A stretch of DNA of 64,000 bases from Lewinella sp. LCG006. GTDB taxonomy: Bacteria > Bacteroidota > Bacteroidia > Chitinophagales > Saprospiraceae. The position numbers were made by a program, and so were the translations under genes. Below the pieces are notes generated by a model, which was given only the letters and a program-made list of their open reading frames with translations, had not been told where the DNA came from and made no database searches. Positions 51,446-60,734 of the stretch are shown in pieces. The stretch is from NCBI RefSeq assembly GCF_040784935.1, contig NZ_CP160680.1, positions 6,739,802-6,803,801 of the forward strand, in the 5' to 3' direction. Position 1 is the stretch's first letter. The number at the start of each line of letters is the position of its first letter.

Positions 51446-54397
51446 ATGCTGAAACGAACTTGCCTACTCGTTTGCTGTACCTTTCTAATCATCCCTTTAC
51501 TGCTCAGGGCCCAATCTGACCCCTCCCTTTTCCAAAGTATGGCATGGCGCAACATCGGTCCTGCTAACATGATGGGGCGGATCGCCGATATTGATGCTTT
51601 GAATACCGATTATCGCCATGTTATCTGCGCCTCCGCTTCGGGAGGGGTTTTTCAAAGTAAGAATGGGGGGATTACCTGGGACGCAATTTTTGATGAAGCG
51701 GGTGCGGGCTCCATTGGCTCCGTTGCTTTGCACCAGGCCCAACCTGAGATTATCTGGGTAGGTACGGGCGAATCCGCCAACCGCAATAGCTCGGGTTGGG
51801 GAGATGGCCTCTACAAAAGTACCGATGGAGGGCAAAGTTTTCTACGGGTTGGATTTGAAGACAGTCATCATATTGCCGACATTGCCTTGCATCCTACCGA
51901 CCCAAACATTGCCTATGTCGCAGTAGTGGGCCACCTGTGGGGTTACAGTGGTGAAAGAGGCTTATACAAAACGACGGATGGCGGTAAAAATTGGCAAAAA
52001 CTGACCAACAACCTGCCCGAAGACGGTAAGACCGGCTGTACCGAAATTGTGATGCACCCCGATGATCCTAACACCCTTTTTGCTGGATTTTATCACCGGC
52101 TAAGGCAGCCTTTTTATTATACCAGTGGTGGAGAGGAAGGGGGAATGTTTCAAAGTAAAGATGGCGGAAAAACCTGGAAAAAACTCACTAGCGGCCTTCC
52201 TACTGGTGCCACGGGTATGATCGATATTTCCATTTGCAGAAAGTTTCCCAACATCATGGTTGCCGCCATTGAGGCCGACGAGAACCTGCCCAAAGGTGTA
52301 CCGGGTTCCGGCGTTTATCGTTCTGATGACGGTGGTGATCATTGGCAATTTATGTACAAACACGCCGTCCGCCCCTTTTATCACGGGCAGATAGAAATTG
52401 ATCCTTCCCGGCCAGATACCATTTATGTCGTTTCACGAGATTTTCAAATTTCCTATGATGGGGGAAAAACCTTTAAACCCCGACGTTGGCGCACCGACGG
52501 AGGGGATGATCATGCCATGTGGATCGCTCCTTACGATAGCGATATTATGTACTTGGGTACCGACCAAGGCTTGCGTCTCAGTGTAGATGGTGGAGCTACC
52601 ATTCTCTCCTACAACAACATGGCGATTGGCCAGTACTATGCCATTGGTGTGGATATGCAAGACCCTTATTGGGTAGGTGGTGGCCTTCAAGACAATGGCC
52701 TTTGGATCGGGCCTAGCAACAGTAGAGAGCCTAGAGGTATTTTGAACGAGCACAATACCTGGGTTGGGGAAGGCGATGGTTTTCATTTTCAGGTTGACCC
52801 TACCGATTGGCGAACAACATACCTGGTGAATCACGTAGGTTTTGCCGTAAGGATCAATCGCGAAACCAGGGAATACGAGTACATTACGCCAAGTCCGCAA
52901 ACCATCACCAACTATCAGGAGCACTTCGATCCGCAGCGAACAGACCCCTTGATTGAATACACGATTGACCCCGGTGAGCACTGGTTTTTTTACGAAGAAA
53001 CCGATCGCCAGAAGCTTCCTCCTCAATTTCGGTTCAACTGGAGTAGCCCGCTGGTGCTCTCTCCTACCCTGCCGCAACGGGTCTATTTTGCGGGTAACCA
53101 CGTTTTTCGTTCCGACGATAAAGGAAAAACCTGGCGGATCATCAGTCCCGACTTAACGGCGAATGATCCAGCCTGGCGTAATCCTTCTCAGAGTGGTTAC
53201 CTCACGCGTAGTGTAACTGGCGGAGAAAATCATTTCACGGTCGTCACTATCGCCGAATCACCGATGAATACCGATGTCGTTTGGGCGGGCACCGATGATG
53301 GCTATCTGCACGTCACACGAGATGGGGGTTATCATTGGGAAGAAGTAGGCATTCATCTCCCCGAGGTACCGCGCCGTGAAGCTGCTCCTGGCAAAACCTA
53401 CGGAGGAACCGCATGGGTGAGTAGAGTGGAACCCTCGCGGCACCAACCGGGGCGATGTTATGTCACCCTGGACAATCACCGCTACGATGATATGCAGCCC
53501 TATGTTTTTGTGACGGAAGACTATGGTAAAACCTGGCAAGCACTGCATCAAAACCTGCCAAAGGAGTGGAGCTGTTACGTTGTCAGGGAAGATCCACAGG
53601 TAGAGAATCTCCTATTTGTTGGTACAGAAACGGCCGTACATTTTAGCCTCGACCGGGGAAAGCAGTGGCAAAGTCTGCGCAATAACATGCCTAAGGTAGC
53701 CATCCACGACTTGGTGATTCATCCCCGCGAAGGAGACCTTATAGCTGGCACCCACGGTCGAAGCATCTGGATACTCGACGATCTCAGTGCGCTACGTGCA
53801 TTGGCCCAACCAGGCAGCAAAGGCGAATTCAGCTTCCTTCCCAGTCGGCGTTCTACCCGATGGCAAAGTATCAATACGGGCCGCAAACAGCCTTATTTCC
53901 AATTCATTGGCGAAAACCCTCGCGATGGTGGCCTCCTCCAATGCTGGGTAAGTGAGGCCACAGCTGGCGATTCTCTGACCGTCACCGTGAAAGGCAATTT
54001 GACAGAAAACCAGCAATGGAAGGTTGCGGCTCAGCCAGGTCTTAACCGCATATATTGGGAGATGAGTTTCCCCCCAGTACCTCCCTTAAAAGAGATAGCA
54101 GTGATGTTGGCTACGATTAACCAACTAAAACCCCAAATAAAGGACAAAGTAAAACAGCGCCAATTAAGCGAACTGGCCGACGGATTTGAGAAGGTCGAGC
54201 AAAACTACGACGAAGATCGCTATCTGGAATTATGGGACATCATGGCTGCTGATTACGGACACTATGGGTATCCGCTGGGTGCCAGACCTCGCCCCATCGC
54301 CGCCAGCGCCGGACACTATTCCGTAGAAATCGAGTACCGAGGGCAGCTTGTCAGCGGGCAGGTAGAACTAAGAGACGACCCAATACTTGATAAATAA
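51446..54397 (+). CDS. secreted Asp-box/VPS10-like beta-propeller protein
   Basis: A 983-residue exported protein (signal peptide ending near LLRAQ). Residues ~30-760 hold many Asp-box turns of the S/T-x-D-G-G-x-T/S-W type (SKNGGITWDAI, STDGGQSFLRV, TTDGGKNWQKL, SKDGGKTWKKL, SDDGGDHWQFM, SYDGGKTFKP, SDDKGKTWRII, TRDGGYHWEEV, TEDYGKTWQAL), building sortilin-type propellers. The C-terminal ~200 residues are beta-rich then helical. Such proteins are very common in Bacteroidota and unassigned in function; the fold also occurs in sialidases, but the arginine triad cannot be confirmed. No T9SS sorting domain. Confidence 0.85.
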   Translation: MLKRTCLLVCCTFLIIPLLLRAQSDPSLFQSMAWRNIGPANMMGRIADIDALNTDYRHVICASASGGVFQSKNGGITWDAIFDEAGAGSIGSVALHQAQPEIIWVGTGESANRNSSGWGDGLYKSTDGGQSFLRVGFEDSHHIADIALHPTDPNIAYVAVVGHLWGYSGERGLYKTTDGGKNWQKLTNNLPEDGKTGCTEIVMHPDDPNTLFAGFYHRLRQPFYYTSGGEEGGMFQSKDGGKTWKKLTSGLPTGATGMIDISICRKFPNIMVAAIEADENLPKGVPGSGVYRSDDGGDHWQFMYKHAVRPFYHGQIEIDPSRPDTIYVVSRDFQISYDGGKTFKPRRWRTDGGDDHAMWIAPYDSDIMYLGTDQGLRLSVDGGATILSYNNMAIGQYYAIGVDMQDPYWVGGGLQDNGLWIGPSNSREPRGILNEHNTWVGEGDGFHFQVDPTDWRTTYLVNHVGFAVRINRETREYEYITPSPQTITNYQEHFDPQRTDPLIEYTIDPGEHWFFYEETDRQKLPPQFRFNWSSPLVLSPTLPQRVYFAGNHVFRSDDKGKTWRIISPDLTANDPAWRNPSQSGYLTRSVTGGENHFTVVTIAESPMNTDVVWAGTDDGYLHVTRDGGYHWEEVGIHLPEVPRREAAPGKTYGGTAWVSRVEPSRHQPGRCYVTLDNHRYDDMQPYVFVTEDYGKTWQALHQNLPKEWSCYVVREDPQVENLLFVGTETAVHFSLDRGKQWQSLRNNMPKVAIHDLVIHPREGDLIAGTHGRSIWILDDLSALRALAQPGSKGEFSFLPSRRSTRWQSINTGRKQPYFQFIGENPRDGGLLQCWVSEATAGDSLTVTVKGNLTENQQWKVAAQPGLNRIYWEMSFPPVPPLKEIAVMLATINQLKPQIKDKVKQRQLSELADGFEKVEQNYDEDRYLELWDIMAADYGHYGYPLGARPRPIAASAGHYSVEIEYRGQLVSGQVELRDDPILDK

Positions 54398-54512
54398 ACA
54401 AGTCTTTCCTTAAGAAAAGAAATGGGTTTTGGCTTGCAGGGTTGAAGAAAAGTTTCTTTCTTTGCGTTCCCCGAATGAAAGGCACTTCTTTTATGGTGTT
54501 TTCGTTCTTTTT

Positions 54513-54586
54513 CGGGATGTAGCGCAGCCCGGTAGCGCGTTCGCCTGGGGGGCGAGAGGCCGCAGGTTCAAATCCTGTCATCCCGA
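54513..54586 (+). tRNA. tRNA-Pro (GGG)
   Basis: The acceptor arms CGGGATG / CATCCCG pair perfectly. D arm GCGC-AGCCCGGTA-GCGC, anticodon arm TTCGC-CTGGGGG-GCGAG with anticodon GGG, variable AGGCC, and T arm GCAGG-TTCAAAT-CCTGT are all present; discriminator A at 54586. CCA is not encoded. A terminator follows within 4 bases. Confidence 0.95.
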
Positions 54587-54589
54587 CTT

Positions 54590-54621
54590 AAAGCCTGTTC
54601 TTCGGAACGGGCTTTTTTTTT
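54590..54621 (+). terminator. terminator of tRNA-Pro
   Basis: AAAGCCTGTTC, TTCG tetraloop, GAACGGGCTTT with one G-U pair, followed by more T residues. A textbook Rho-independent terminator. The remainder of the gap to the YciI gene (54622-54769) holds nothing I recognise. Confidence 0.9.
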
Positions 54622-54769
54622 GAACCACATGAGGCAAATAAGGGCACAGGAGGATTTTGAAAAACAGCATTAGATATCTACGCTCTATCGACGATGGGCA
54701 TTTTTTAAGGGCATAGACACAAATAATTTTCAATACCTTAGTGAGTTCTCTCCATAAAACGGTCTATCA

Positions 54770-55051
54770 ATGTGGTATTTACTTGTTTATCAATTGGTTG
54801 ATAATTACCTGGAGGCACGGGAAGCTTATCGGGCTGAGCATTTCCAGCACGTCAAAGCATCGCAGGCTAAAGGAGCTTTTTTTCTGGGAGGAGCTTTTGA
54901 GGGTGGCAAAGAGGCTGGCTTACTCTTCAAGGTCGAAGACATTAAGGAAATAGAAGAATTTGTCAATAATGACCCTTACTATCTAGCGGGCCTGGTGACC
55001 CGCTGGGAGGCAAAGCTATGGCACGTCGTCATTGGTCCGGAACGGGATTAA
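54770..55051 (+). CDS. YciI-family protein
   Basis: A 93-residue small soluble protein. It has YRAEHFQHVKASQAKGAFFLGGAF, ending the first half with the conserved His of the YciI/ferredoxin-like fold, then VEDIKEIEEFVNNDPYYLAGL. The D-P-Y-x-x-A-G-L segment is diagnostic of the family. Function of YciI proteins is mostly unknown. Monocistronic. Confidence 0.88.
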   Translation: MWYLLVYQLVDNYLEAREAYRAEHFQHVKASQAKGAFFLGGAFEGGKEAGLLFKVEDIKEIEEFVNNDPYYLAGLVTRWEAKLWHVVIGPERD

Positions 55052-55140
55052 GTGGTCGGCTTGTAGCGACAGGAGGATTTTCTTTATCTTTCCCCATTAT
55101 TTAAAACAAACTTGTCTACTGGGCACAACTTGGGTCTGTT

Positions 55141-56574
55141 ATGAAAAAGATTTTCTTACTCTTTGGGTTTGCATTATTATTGGTCATCAGCTGTAAAAAA
55201 GACTCTTCCGATGGACCGGGACCGATAGGCCCAGTTGGTACTGACAGTGAGCTACCTTATGTGGTCATCACCACAGCATCAGACATTGAAAACGAACCTA
55301 AAGTACCGGGTCAACTCCGAATTTATCAGCAAGATCAAGAGGTCTTTACGAGTACCATTGGCATCGAGTACCGAGGCTCGACTTCTTTTCGCCTAAGCGA
55401 TAAAAAGTCTTATGGTTTTGAAACCTGGGATGACAATAACAATGATGAAGCCAAAAGCATCCTGGGATTTCCTGAAGAGGAAGACTGGATTTTAATGGGC
55501 CACGTCTTTCGTGCTAGTGAGGGCATCATTTTTGATCCCACCCTGATGCGCCATCATATTGGTTATGAGCTGTATCGCTCCATGGGTAATTATGCCAGTC
55601 GTAGCCAATTCATAGAACTGACAGTGAATGGTAACTTCAGGGGAACCTATCTGCTGATGGAGAAACTAAAGCGGGATAACGACCGTATTGACATTGCCCG
55701 CCTGGAGGAAAGTGATAATGACCCAGAACAAATCACCGGAGGTTATATTCTAAAAATAGATAAGACATCAGGGGCAGATGTAGCCCCTAATCAACCCCTC
55801 TCCTATTACGAATCAAACTGGGATGATGATGCGCGTTATAACGAGACCATCAGTTTCAGGTCTAATTATGGTGTGGATGGCTCTACCTTAGACTTTGAAG
55901 CTTTCCGTCCGCCTTATCATGCTCAGCAGTATTTAGAGACCTACTTTTTGTACGAATATCCCCGAGCAGACCGGATTACTGCACAGCAAAAGGAATACAT
56001 TCAAGGGTATATGGAGTCGTTTGAAACGGCCTTACTCAACGATGACCTTACTTCGAACGAAAGAAGCTACACCGATTACATAGAGCTCTCCAGCTTTGTT
56101 GATTACTTCATCCTCAACGAATTGGTAAGCAATGTGGATGCCTATCGTATCAGCACCTACTTGTTCAAAGATCGAGGAGAAAAGCTGCATATTGGTCCCG
56201 TTTGGGATTTGAATATTGGCTACAACTCACAAGACCGTGTGCCCTCCAATGACTGGATTGCGAATTACAATGACTATGTACCCGGCGATGCCTGGCTGGT
56301 CCCCTTCTGGTGGGATCGCCTGCTAGAAGACCCTGTTTTTATTAATCTACTAAAACAACGCTGGAGTTCCTTGAGGGCAAACGTACTCGCAACGCAAAGA
56401 ATAGAAGACCTTGTTCGTGAAACCTCGGCCTACCTGGTCGACAATGGCGCCATTGAACGCAACTACGAACGCTGGTCGGGAATAGAAGTTGATTATGCCA
56501 ACGAGATAGAGGCAATGATCAACTACCTCAAAAATAGATTGGCTTGGATGGACGAAACGATTCCTAATATGTAA
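55141..56574 (+). CDS. CotH-kinase-family lipoprotein
   Basis: A 477-residue lipoprotein (LLLVISCKKDS, Cys18, with a Pro/Gly-rich tether). Core motifs of the CotH family are present: EYRGSTSFRLSDKKSYGFE, a predicted ATP-binding TYLLMEKLKRDNDRIDIARL, ITGGYILKIDKTSG, and the metal-binding VWDLNIGYN. Spore-coat CotH is a protein kinase; CotH-like proteins of Bacteroidota sit at the surface and their substrates are unknown. It is convergent with the GH3 gene across a palindrome. Confidence 0.85.
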   Translation: MKKIFLLFGFALLLVISCKKDSSDGPGPIGPVGTDSELPYVVITTASDIENEPKVPGQLRIYQQDQEVFTSTIGIEYRGSTSFRLSDKKSYGFETWDDNNNDEAKSILGFPEEEDWILMGHVFRASEGIIFDPTLMRHHIGYELYRSMGNYASRSQFIELTVNGNFRGTYLLMEKLKRDNDRIDIARLEESDNDPEQITGGYILKIDKTSGADVAPNQPLSYYESNWDDDARYNETISFRSNYGVDGSTLDFEAFRPPYHAQQYLETYFLYEYPRADRITAQQKEYIQGYMESFETALLNDDLTSNERSYTDYIELSSFVDYFILNELVSNVDAYRISTYLFKDRGEKLHIGPVWDLNIGYNSQDRVPSNDWIANYNDYVPGDAWLVPFWWDRLLEDPVFINLLKQRWSSLRANVLATQRIEDLVRETSAYLVDNGAIERNYERWSGIEVDYANEIEAMINYLKNRLAWMDETIPNM

Positions 56575-56637
56575 AATGGGTACTTGGTACGGTGTACTTG
56601 GATTAAAAAGGTGTTCTATCTGACTACCTAGTACTGT

Positions 56638-56707
56638 GAGGTTTACCTACGGTGCTGCCGGCCCGCCTGCTGTACCACCATGGCCAGCAGCACCGTAGGT
56701 AAACCTC
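56638..56707. terminator. 21-bp perfect palindrome between convergent genes
   Basis: Perfect 21-base arms (56638-56658 and 56687-56707; outer end GAGGTTTACCTACGGTGC) with a 28-base spacer, midway between the convergent CotH and GH3 genes. Its spacer (56661-56687) carries a copy of the dispersed 27-mer also found at 60540-60566. It could act as a bidirectional terminator but has no clear T-run, so a repeat element is equally likely. Confidence 0.6.
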
Positions 56708-56728
56708 AGCTTATTTAGTCTTACATTA

Positions 56729-59056
56729 TTACAGTACCCCCTTCACCTTCTCTACCAAGATTTCATTGGCTACCGTAAAGTTCTTCTTAAGGCGAATATC
56801 CGTACTGGAAGCGCCAATTTTCACTTCGTAGTCACCAGGCTCCACCATCCAGGCAGCATTCTCGGTTGCGAATGAAGCTAAATCTTTAGCCGTAAGGACA
56901 AAAGATAGTTTTTCTGTTTCACCTGGCTTAAGGGTTTTGGTTTTACCAAACGCCTTCAGCTCTAAGGCAGGCTTTTCCATTGATTTCCCTGGTGCAGTAA
57001 GGTAGAGCTGCACGACTTCCTTACCGCTGTATGCTCCGGTATTTTTCACCGTCACTTCTACCGTAAGTTTATCGGAAAAGGAGGAAGCACTTAAAGACAA
57101 ACCACTGTACTCAAAGCTGGTATAAGACAAGCCAAAACCAAAAGGATAAGCGGTGGGCTTTTGGTAAGTATGGTAGTATCGGTACCCGACCATGATGCCT
57201 TCATCATAGCTGATTTTCATGTCTTTACCCATACTCATGGGACCTACCATTTTTTCTTTTCCACCGGGAATCTCTTCTCCAGGAAAAGTAGCCGCACCAG
57301 GAACATCGTCATAACTTATTGGAAAAGTAGTTGGCAATTTTCCTGAAGGCGTCACTTTTCCCGTTAACACATCAGCCAGTGCATTGCCTGCTTCTTGGCC
57401 ACCTTGCCAGGCGAGCACAACAGCATCCACCTGATCGCGCCAGCTAGCCATTTCGATAACGTTGCCAATATTGAGTAGTAGTACTACTTTTTTCCCCGCT
57501 GCGTGGTAGACCTCTGAGACCGCTTTTATCATTGACTTTTCAGCGGCCGTGAGGTAGAAGTCTCCTTCTTGTTTACGGTCCTGAAATTCTCCAGAATTAC
57601 GGCCAATGGTGATAAAAGCCATTTCTGTAGCGGCAGCCGCCTTTTCTATTTCCGCCTTTTCGAGTGGTTTTTCCGTGATTGGAGGCAATAACTCAAAAAA
57701 GAATTTTTTCTCCGGCAAATTGGCCTTCTCGTTTGCAATGTAAGTTTCGTAACTGTCCTTGAGCGGGGTATCAATGGTGATGCCTGCATTTTCCAATCCT
57801 TCTACCAAGGATACGGTATAGGCTTCATTGACATCTCCACTTCCCGATCCACCAGCAATAAATTCATAAGAACCTATCCCGAAGGCTGCTACCTTTTTTG
57901 TGTTTCCAGAAAGCGGTAAAGCCTTGTCCTGATTTTTTAGCAACACAATTCCTTCAGCCCCTGCTCGACGTGCTATTTCCGCGTGCTTCTTCAGATCAGG
58001 ATTATCACTATAGGCGTATTCCTGGTAAACAGGAGACTGCAACAAAATGCGCAAAATACGTCCTACATTTCTGTCCAGTATTGATTCCTCCAATTCACCT
58101 GCTTTTACCGCTTGTAAAATGGCAGCTCTTTGCTCAGGCACACCCGGCATGATGAGGTCATTGCCTGCTTTCATTTGTGCCACCGCATCATCACCGGCAA
58201 ACCAGTCGGTCATTACTAAGCCTTCGAAGCCCCATTCTTCCCGTAGGATGGTCTCTAATAATTCACTGCTTTGTGAGGTGTAGGTGCCATTTACTTTATT
58301 GTAGGAGCTCATTACCGTCCAGGGCTGTGCATGCTTTACAACGATCTCAAACCCTCTTAGGTAAATCTCCCGCAAGGCACGAGCACCTACCTCCGTATCC
58401 AGCATCATCCGGTTGGTCTCGCTATTATTGGCTACGAAGTGCTTGATACTTGTTCCTACACCATTTGATTCTACCCCATTTACGATGGCTGCTGCCATGT
58501 ACCCACTCAAATAAGGATCCTCAGAGTAGTATTCAAAATTGCGGCCTGCCAACGGATTGCGATGTATATTAAGTGCCGGAGCCAGTAGGATATCTGCACC
58601 GTACTCCTTTACCTCTTTCCCAAAAGCTTTACCTAATTCCTCAACCAATTCCGTATCCCAGCTTGATGCCAGCAGCGTAGCAATAGGGAAAGCAGTGCAA
58701 TAAAAGGTCTTGTCGGTACCTTCTCGGGTTGGTTCAATACGAAGACCAGCAGGGCCGTCAGAAAGTACCATGGAAGGTATGCCTAGTCGTTTCACTTCGT
58801 AGGTGCTGCCCGCCGCTCCAGGCACCTTTTCGGGCTGCTCAGCTTCTGTCAATCCGGGAACATTCATCCCCATTCCAACCACTAGATTCACTTTCTCTTC
58901 CAGTGTCAATTGGGCGATCCAATCTTTTACCTGCTGATCAATCGCAGCATCAGTCGACTCATTTTCAGGCGATTTGCTTTCTTCCATGGTATTGTTTTTG
59001 TTTTCGCACGCTAATAAAATAAGCGAAAAAAATAAGACGGCAAGTATTTTCTGCAT
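56729..59056 (-). CDS. GH3 beta-glycosidase lipoprotein
   Basis: A 775-residue lipoprotein (LILLAC, Cys17). Domains in order: GH3 barrel (~45-360) with catalytic nucleophile Asp284 in [13 protein letters not shown] at ~205 and the substrate-binding [10 protein letters not shown]3 C-terminal domain (~385-620) with [12 protein letters not shown] that contains the general acid region; and a fibronectin-III-like domain at the end ([13 protein letters not shown]). Beta-glucosidase or xylosidase is the likely activity; specificity is not determined. It is divergent from a Nudix-like regulator, with a palindrome on the promoter. Confidence 0.9.
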   Translation of the reverse strand: MQKILAVLFFSLILLACENKNNTMEESKSPENESTDAAIDQQVKDWIAQLTLEEKVNLVVGMGMNVPGLTEAEQPEKVPGAAGSTYEVKRLGIPSMVLSDGPAGLRIEPTREGTDKTFYCTAFPIATLLASSWDTELVEELGKAFGKEVKEYGADILLAPALNIHRNPLAGRNFEYYSEDPYLSGYMAAAIVNGVESNGVGTSIKHFVANNSETNRMMLDTEVGARALREIYLRGFEIVVKHAQPWTVMSSYNKVNGTYTSQSSELLETILREEWGFEGLVMTDWFAGDDAVAQMKAGNDLIMPGVPEQRAAILQAVKAGELEESILDRNVGRILRILLQSPVYQEYAYSDNPDLKKHAEIARRAGAEGIVLLKNQDKALPLSGNTKKVAAFGIGSYEFIAGGSGSGDVNEAYTVSLVEGLENAGITIDTPLKDSYETYIANEKANLPEKKFFFELLPPITEKPLEKAEIEKAAAATEMAFITIGRNSGEFQDRKQEGDFYLTAAEKSMIKAVSEVYHAAGKKVVLLLNIGNVIEMASWRDQVDAVVLAWQGGQEAGNALADVLTGKVTPSGKLPTTFPISYDDVPGAATFPGEEIPGGKEKMVGPMSMGKDMKISYDEGIMVGYRYYHTYQKPTAYPFGFGLSYTSFEYSGLSLSASSFSDKLTVEVTVKNTGAYSGKEVVQLYLTAPGKSMEKPALELKAFGKTKTLKPGETEKLSFVLTAKDLASFATENAAWMVEPGDYEVKIGASSTDIRLKKNFTVANEILVEKVKGVL

Positions 59057-59071
59057 GGCTTTAATGCTTTA

Positions 59072-59090
59072 TTGTGTCACAATGACACAA
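59072..59090. promoter_or_regulatory. candidate operator in the GH3/regulator divergent gap
   Basis: Perfect palindrome TTGTGTC ACAAT GACACAA, 16 bases upstream of the GH3 ATG. It overlaps the GH3 -7 box by three bases and covers its predicted start. The regulator transcribed away from it is the obvious candidate binder. Confidence 0.6.
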
Positions 59091-59095
59091 ATATA
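59088..59095 (-). promoter_or_regulatory. -7 promoter box of the GH3 gene (TATATTTG)
   Basis: TATATTTG, full match to TANNTTTG, 32 bases upstream of the GH3 ATG. No clear -33 TTTG. Confidence 0.45.
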
Positions 59096-59121
59096 GAGAA
59101 TTATTTCTCCGCTTTATTAAT

Positions 59122-59129
59122 TATCTTTG
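59122..59129 (+). promoter_or_regulatory. -7 promoter box of the Nudix-like regulator (TATCTTTG)
   Basis: TATCTTTG, full match to TANNTTTG, 50 bases before the ATG at 59180. It would start transcription near 59135, after the longer ORF's TTG start, which supports the short start. Confidence 0.45.
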
Positions 59130-59179
59130 ATTTTATTAATAGCTGCCCTTTTTATATCGCCCACATCTCTTTACAAAAA

Positions 59180-59923
59180 ATGAATCCGTCTAATTATCTC
59201 CCTTCCGTATCAATAGATTGCGTTATTCTCGGATTCCATGACAATGAGCTTAGAGTACTCCTGTTAAAGTTGAAAAACCAAGCTATCTGGGCTTTACCAG
59301 GAGGCTTTGTAGAGGTGGATCAAGACCTTGATTTAGCGGCTACTGCTATTTTGAAAAACAGAACGGGTTTACAAGATATTTTTTTAAAACAGTTCAAGGT
59401 TTTTGGCGCCGCCAACCGTACCCAGAGAGAAACCGTAGACAAGATGGTAAAGGATGGGCTACTTCCGGAGTCGTCACGAGCATGGTTTGCGCAACGCTTT
59501 ATTTCTGTTGGTTACTATGCCTTGGTAGAGTATTCTAAAGTAGTAAAACCACAACCTGATTTCACCTCAGAAGTATGCGAATGGGTCCCCTTGAATCATC
59601 TTCCTCCGATGATTATTGACCATGCTGAGATAATTCAGCATGCACATGTGACCCTTAAAAAGGAATTGAACCATCAACCCATCGGCTTGAACCTGCTACC
59701 TGATGAATTCACGATTCCAGAGTTGCAAGCACTTTATGAAACCATTCTGATGCGTAAACTGGATCGTCGTAATTTTCGACGCAAAATTCTAACCTACGGC
59801 ATTCTCGTAGATACTGGTCAGCGCCGCATGGGTGCACAAAATAGAGCCCCGATTATTTATAAATTTGATGAGAAAGCCTACCAAGAGGTCTTGACGCGTG
59901 AACTAGAAAACGGGGTGTTTTAA
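59180..59923 (+). CDS. regulator with degenerate Nudix domain and winged helix (AraR/NrtR-like)
   Basis: A 247-residue protein from the ATG at 59180 (MNPSNYLPSVSIDCVILGF); an upstream TTG at 59072 would include the operator and is rejected. It has the same architecture as the NrtR protein at 46554-47270, but its Nudix box is destroyed: GGFVEVDQDLDLAATAIL then KNRTG replaces the REUxEExG core, so hydrolysis is not expected. The winged helix is retained (ELQALYETIL, DRRNFRRKILTYGIL). In Bacteroidota such inactive-Nudix proteins include sugar-responsive regulators (AraR type). Position beside a GH3 gene suggests sugar-responsive control of glycosidase expression. Confidence 0.85.
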   Translation: MNPSNYLPSVSIDCVILGFHDNELRVLLLKLKNQAIWALPGGFVEVDQDLDLAATAILKNRTGLQDIFLKQFKVFGAANRTQRETVDKMVKDGLLPESSRAWFAQRFISVGYYALVEYSKVVKPQPDFTSEVCEWVPLNHLPPMIIDHAEIIQHAHVTLKKELNHQPIGLNLLPDEFTIPELQALYETILMRKLDRRNFRRKILTYGILVDTGQRRMGAQNRAPIIYKFDEKAYQEVLTRELENGVF

Positions 59924-59932
59924 AAACTACTT

Positions 59933-60289
59933 ATGACTATCACTTGCCTTTTTTCACTGATCTTGATGGCAACGGTATACATCGTTGCGGGTATTACTCA
60001 TTTTCGAATTCCAAAATTCTTCCTGAGTATCACCCCAAAATGGGTGCCTGCCCCTGAGGTTGTCAACAAAATAGTGGGTGCTGGAGAGATTTTACTAGGC
60101 GTTTTTTTATTTTTCCCTGCTACGCGAACCTACGCAGCTATTGGTATCATTGTCTTGCTCATCGCGGTATTTCCAGCCAATGTCTACCATTTTCAAAAAG
60201 CACTAAAAAAGCAAAAAATGGTCTGGGTGACAGCGCTACGGCTTCCCGTGCAGCTGCTTTTGATTTACTGGGCTTATAGTTTTGTGTGA
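59933..60289 (+). CDS. DoxX-like membrane protein
   Basis: A 118-residue protein with four membrane helices. It has GITHFRIPKFFLSITPKWVPAP, then KIVGAGEILLGVFLFFPAT and a basic HFQKALKKQKM loop before the last helix, as in DoxX/MauE-like small membrane proteins. It lies 9 bases after the regulator gene and is probably in its operon. Function is unknown. Confidence 0.75.
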   Translation: MTITCLFSLILMATVYIVAGITHFRIPKFFLSITPKWVPAPEVVNKIVGAGEILLGVFLFFPATRTYAAIGIIVLLIAVFPANVYHFQKALKKQKMVWVTALRLPVQLLLIYWAYSFV

Positions 60290-60371
60290 ACGTTAACCAG
60301 AAGCAACTTACGGAACAGCTCACCGTTGGTGCCTTCGGCACTAGTAGATGTACATCCTTGAAGGTTTGGCC

Positions 60372-60430
60372 GTAGCTTGGGCTTCCAGCCCGAGCATAAT
60401 CTTCACGCTCGGGCTGGAAGCCCAAGCTAC
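60372..60430. repeat. 24-bp perfect palindrome
   Basis: Perfect 24-base arms (60372-60395 and 60407-60430; outer end GTAGCTTGGGCTTCC) with an 11-base A/T-rich loop. It is one of two structured elements in the 445-base gap between the DoxX-like and molybdenum-enzyme genes, which are convergent. No T-run flanks it. Confidence 0.65.
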
Positions 60431-60539
60431 AGTATCACCCAAACAGAAGGACGAAGCAGAAAGGCGAGCAGTTTACTGAAGAAATAGAACATTGGTTGTC
60501 AGTAAATGATATATGTTTTGGACAAAAGCCCACCCCGAA

Positions 60540-60566
60540 GCCCGCCTACTGTGCCAGCATGGCCAG
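60540..60566. repeat. second copy of the 27-bp dispersed repeat
   Basis: GCCCGCCTACTGTGCCAGCA followed by TGGCCAG. It matches 56661-56687 at 24 of 27 positions. The remaining ~165 bases up to the molybdenum-enzyme gene hold nothing I recognise. Confidence 0.55.
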
Positions 60567-60734
60567 ACGGGAGCAGTGCAGCTCAACCACTTTAAGATCG
60601 GTATAGAAGGTAGAGGAAAAAGTAAGATCAGGAATGAATTCCCAACTTAAAGCCCCTCTACCATCTACCTTAGGGACGCGCAGCGGACCGCATCCCTTTT
60701 CGGTTTTCGCTGAAGGTCCAGCTTATACCAATGA

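Noticed and set aside
54429-54623. ORFs across the tRNA-Pro locus
   Set aside because: They read through the tRNA gene and its terminator.
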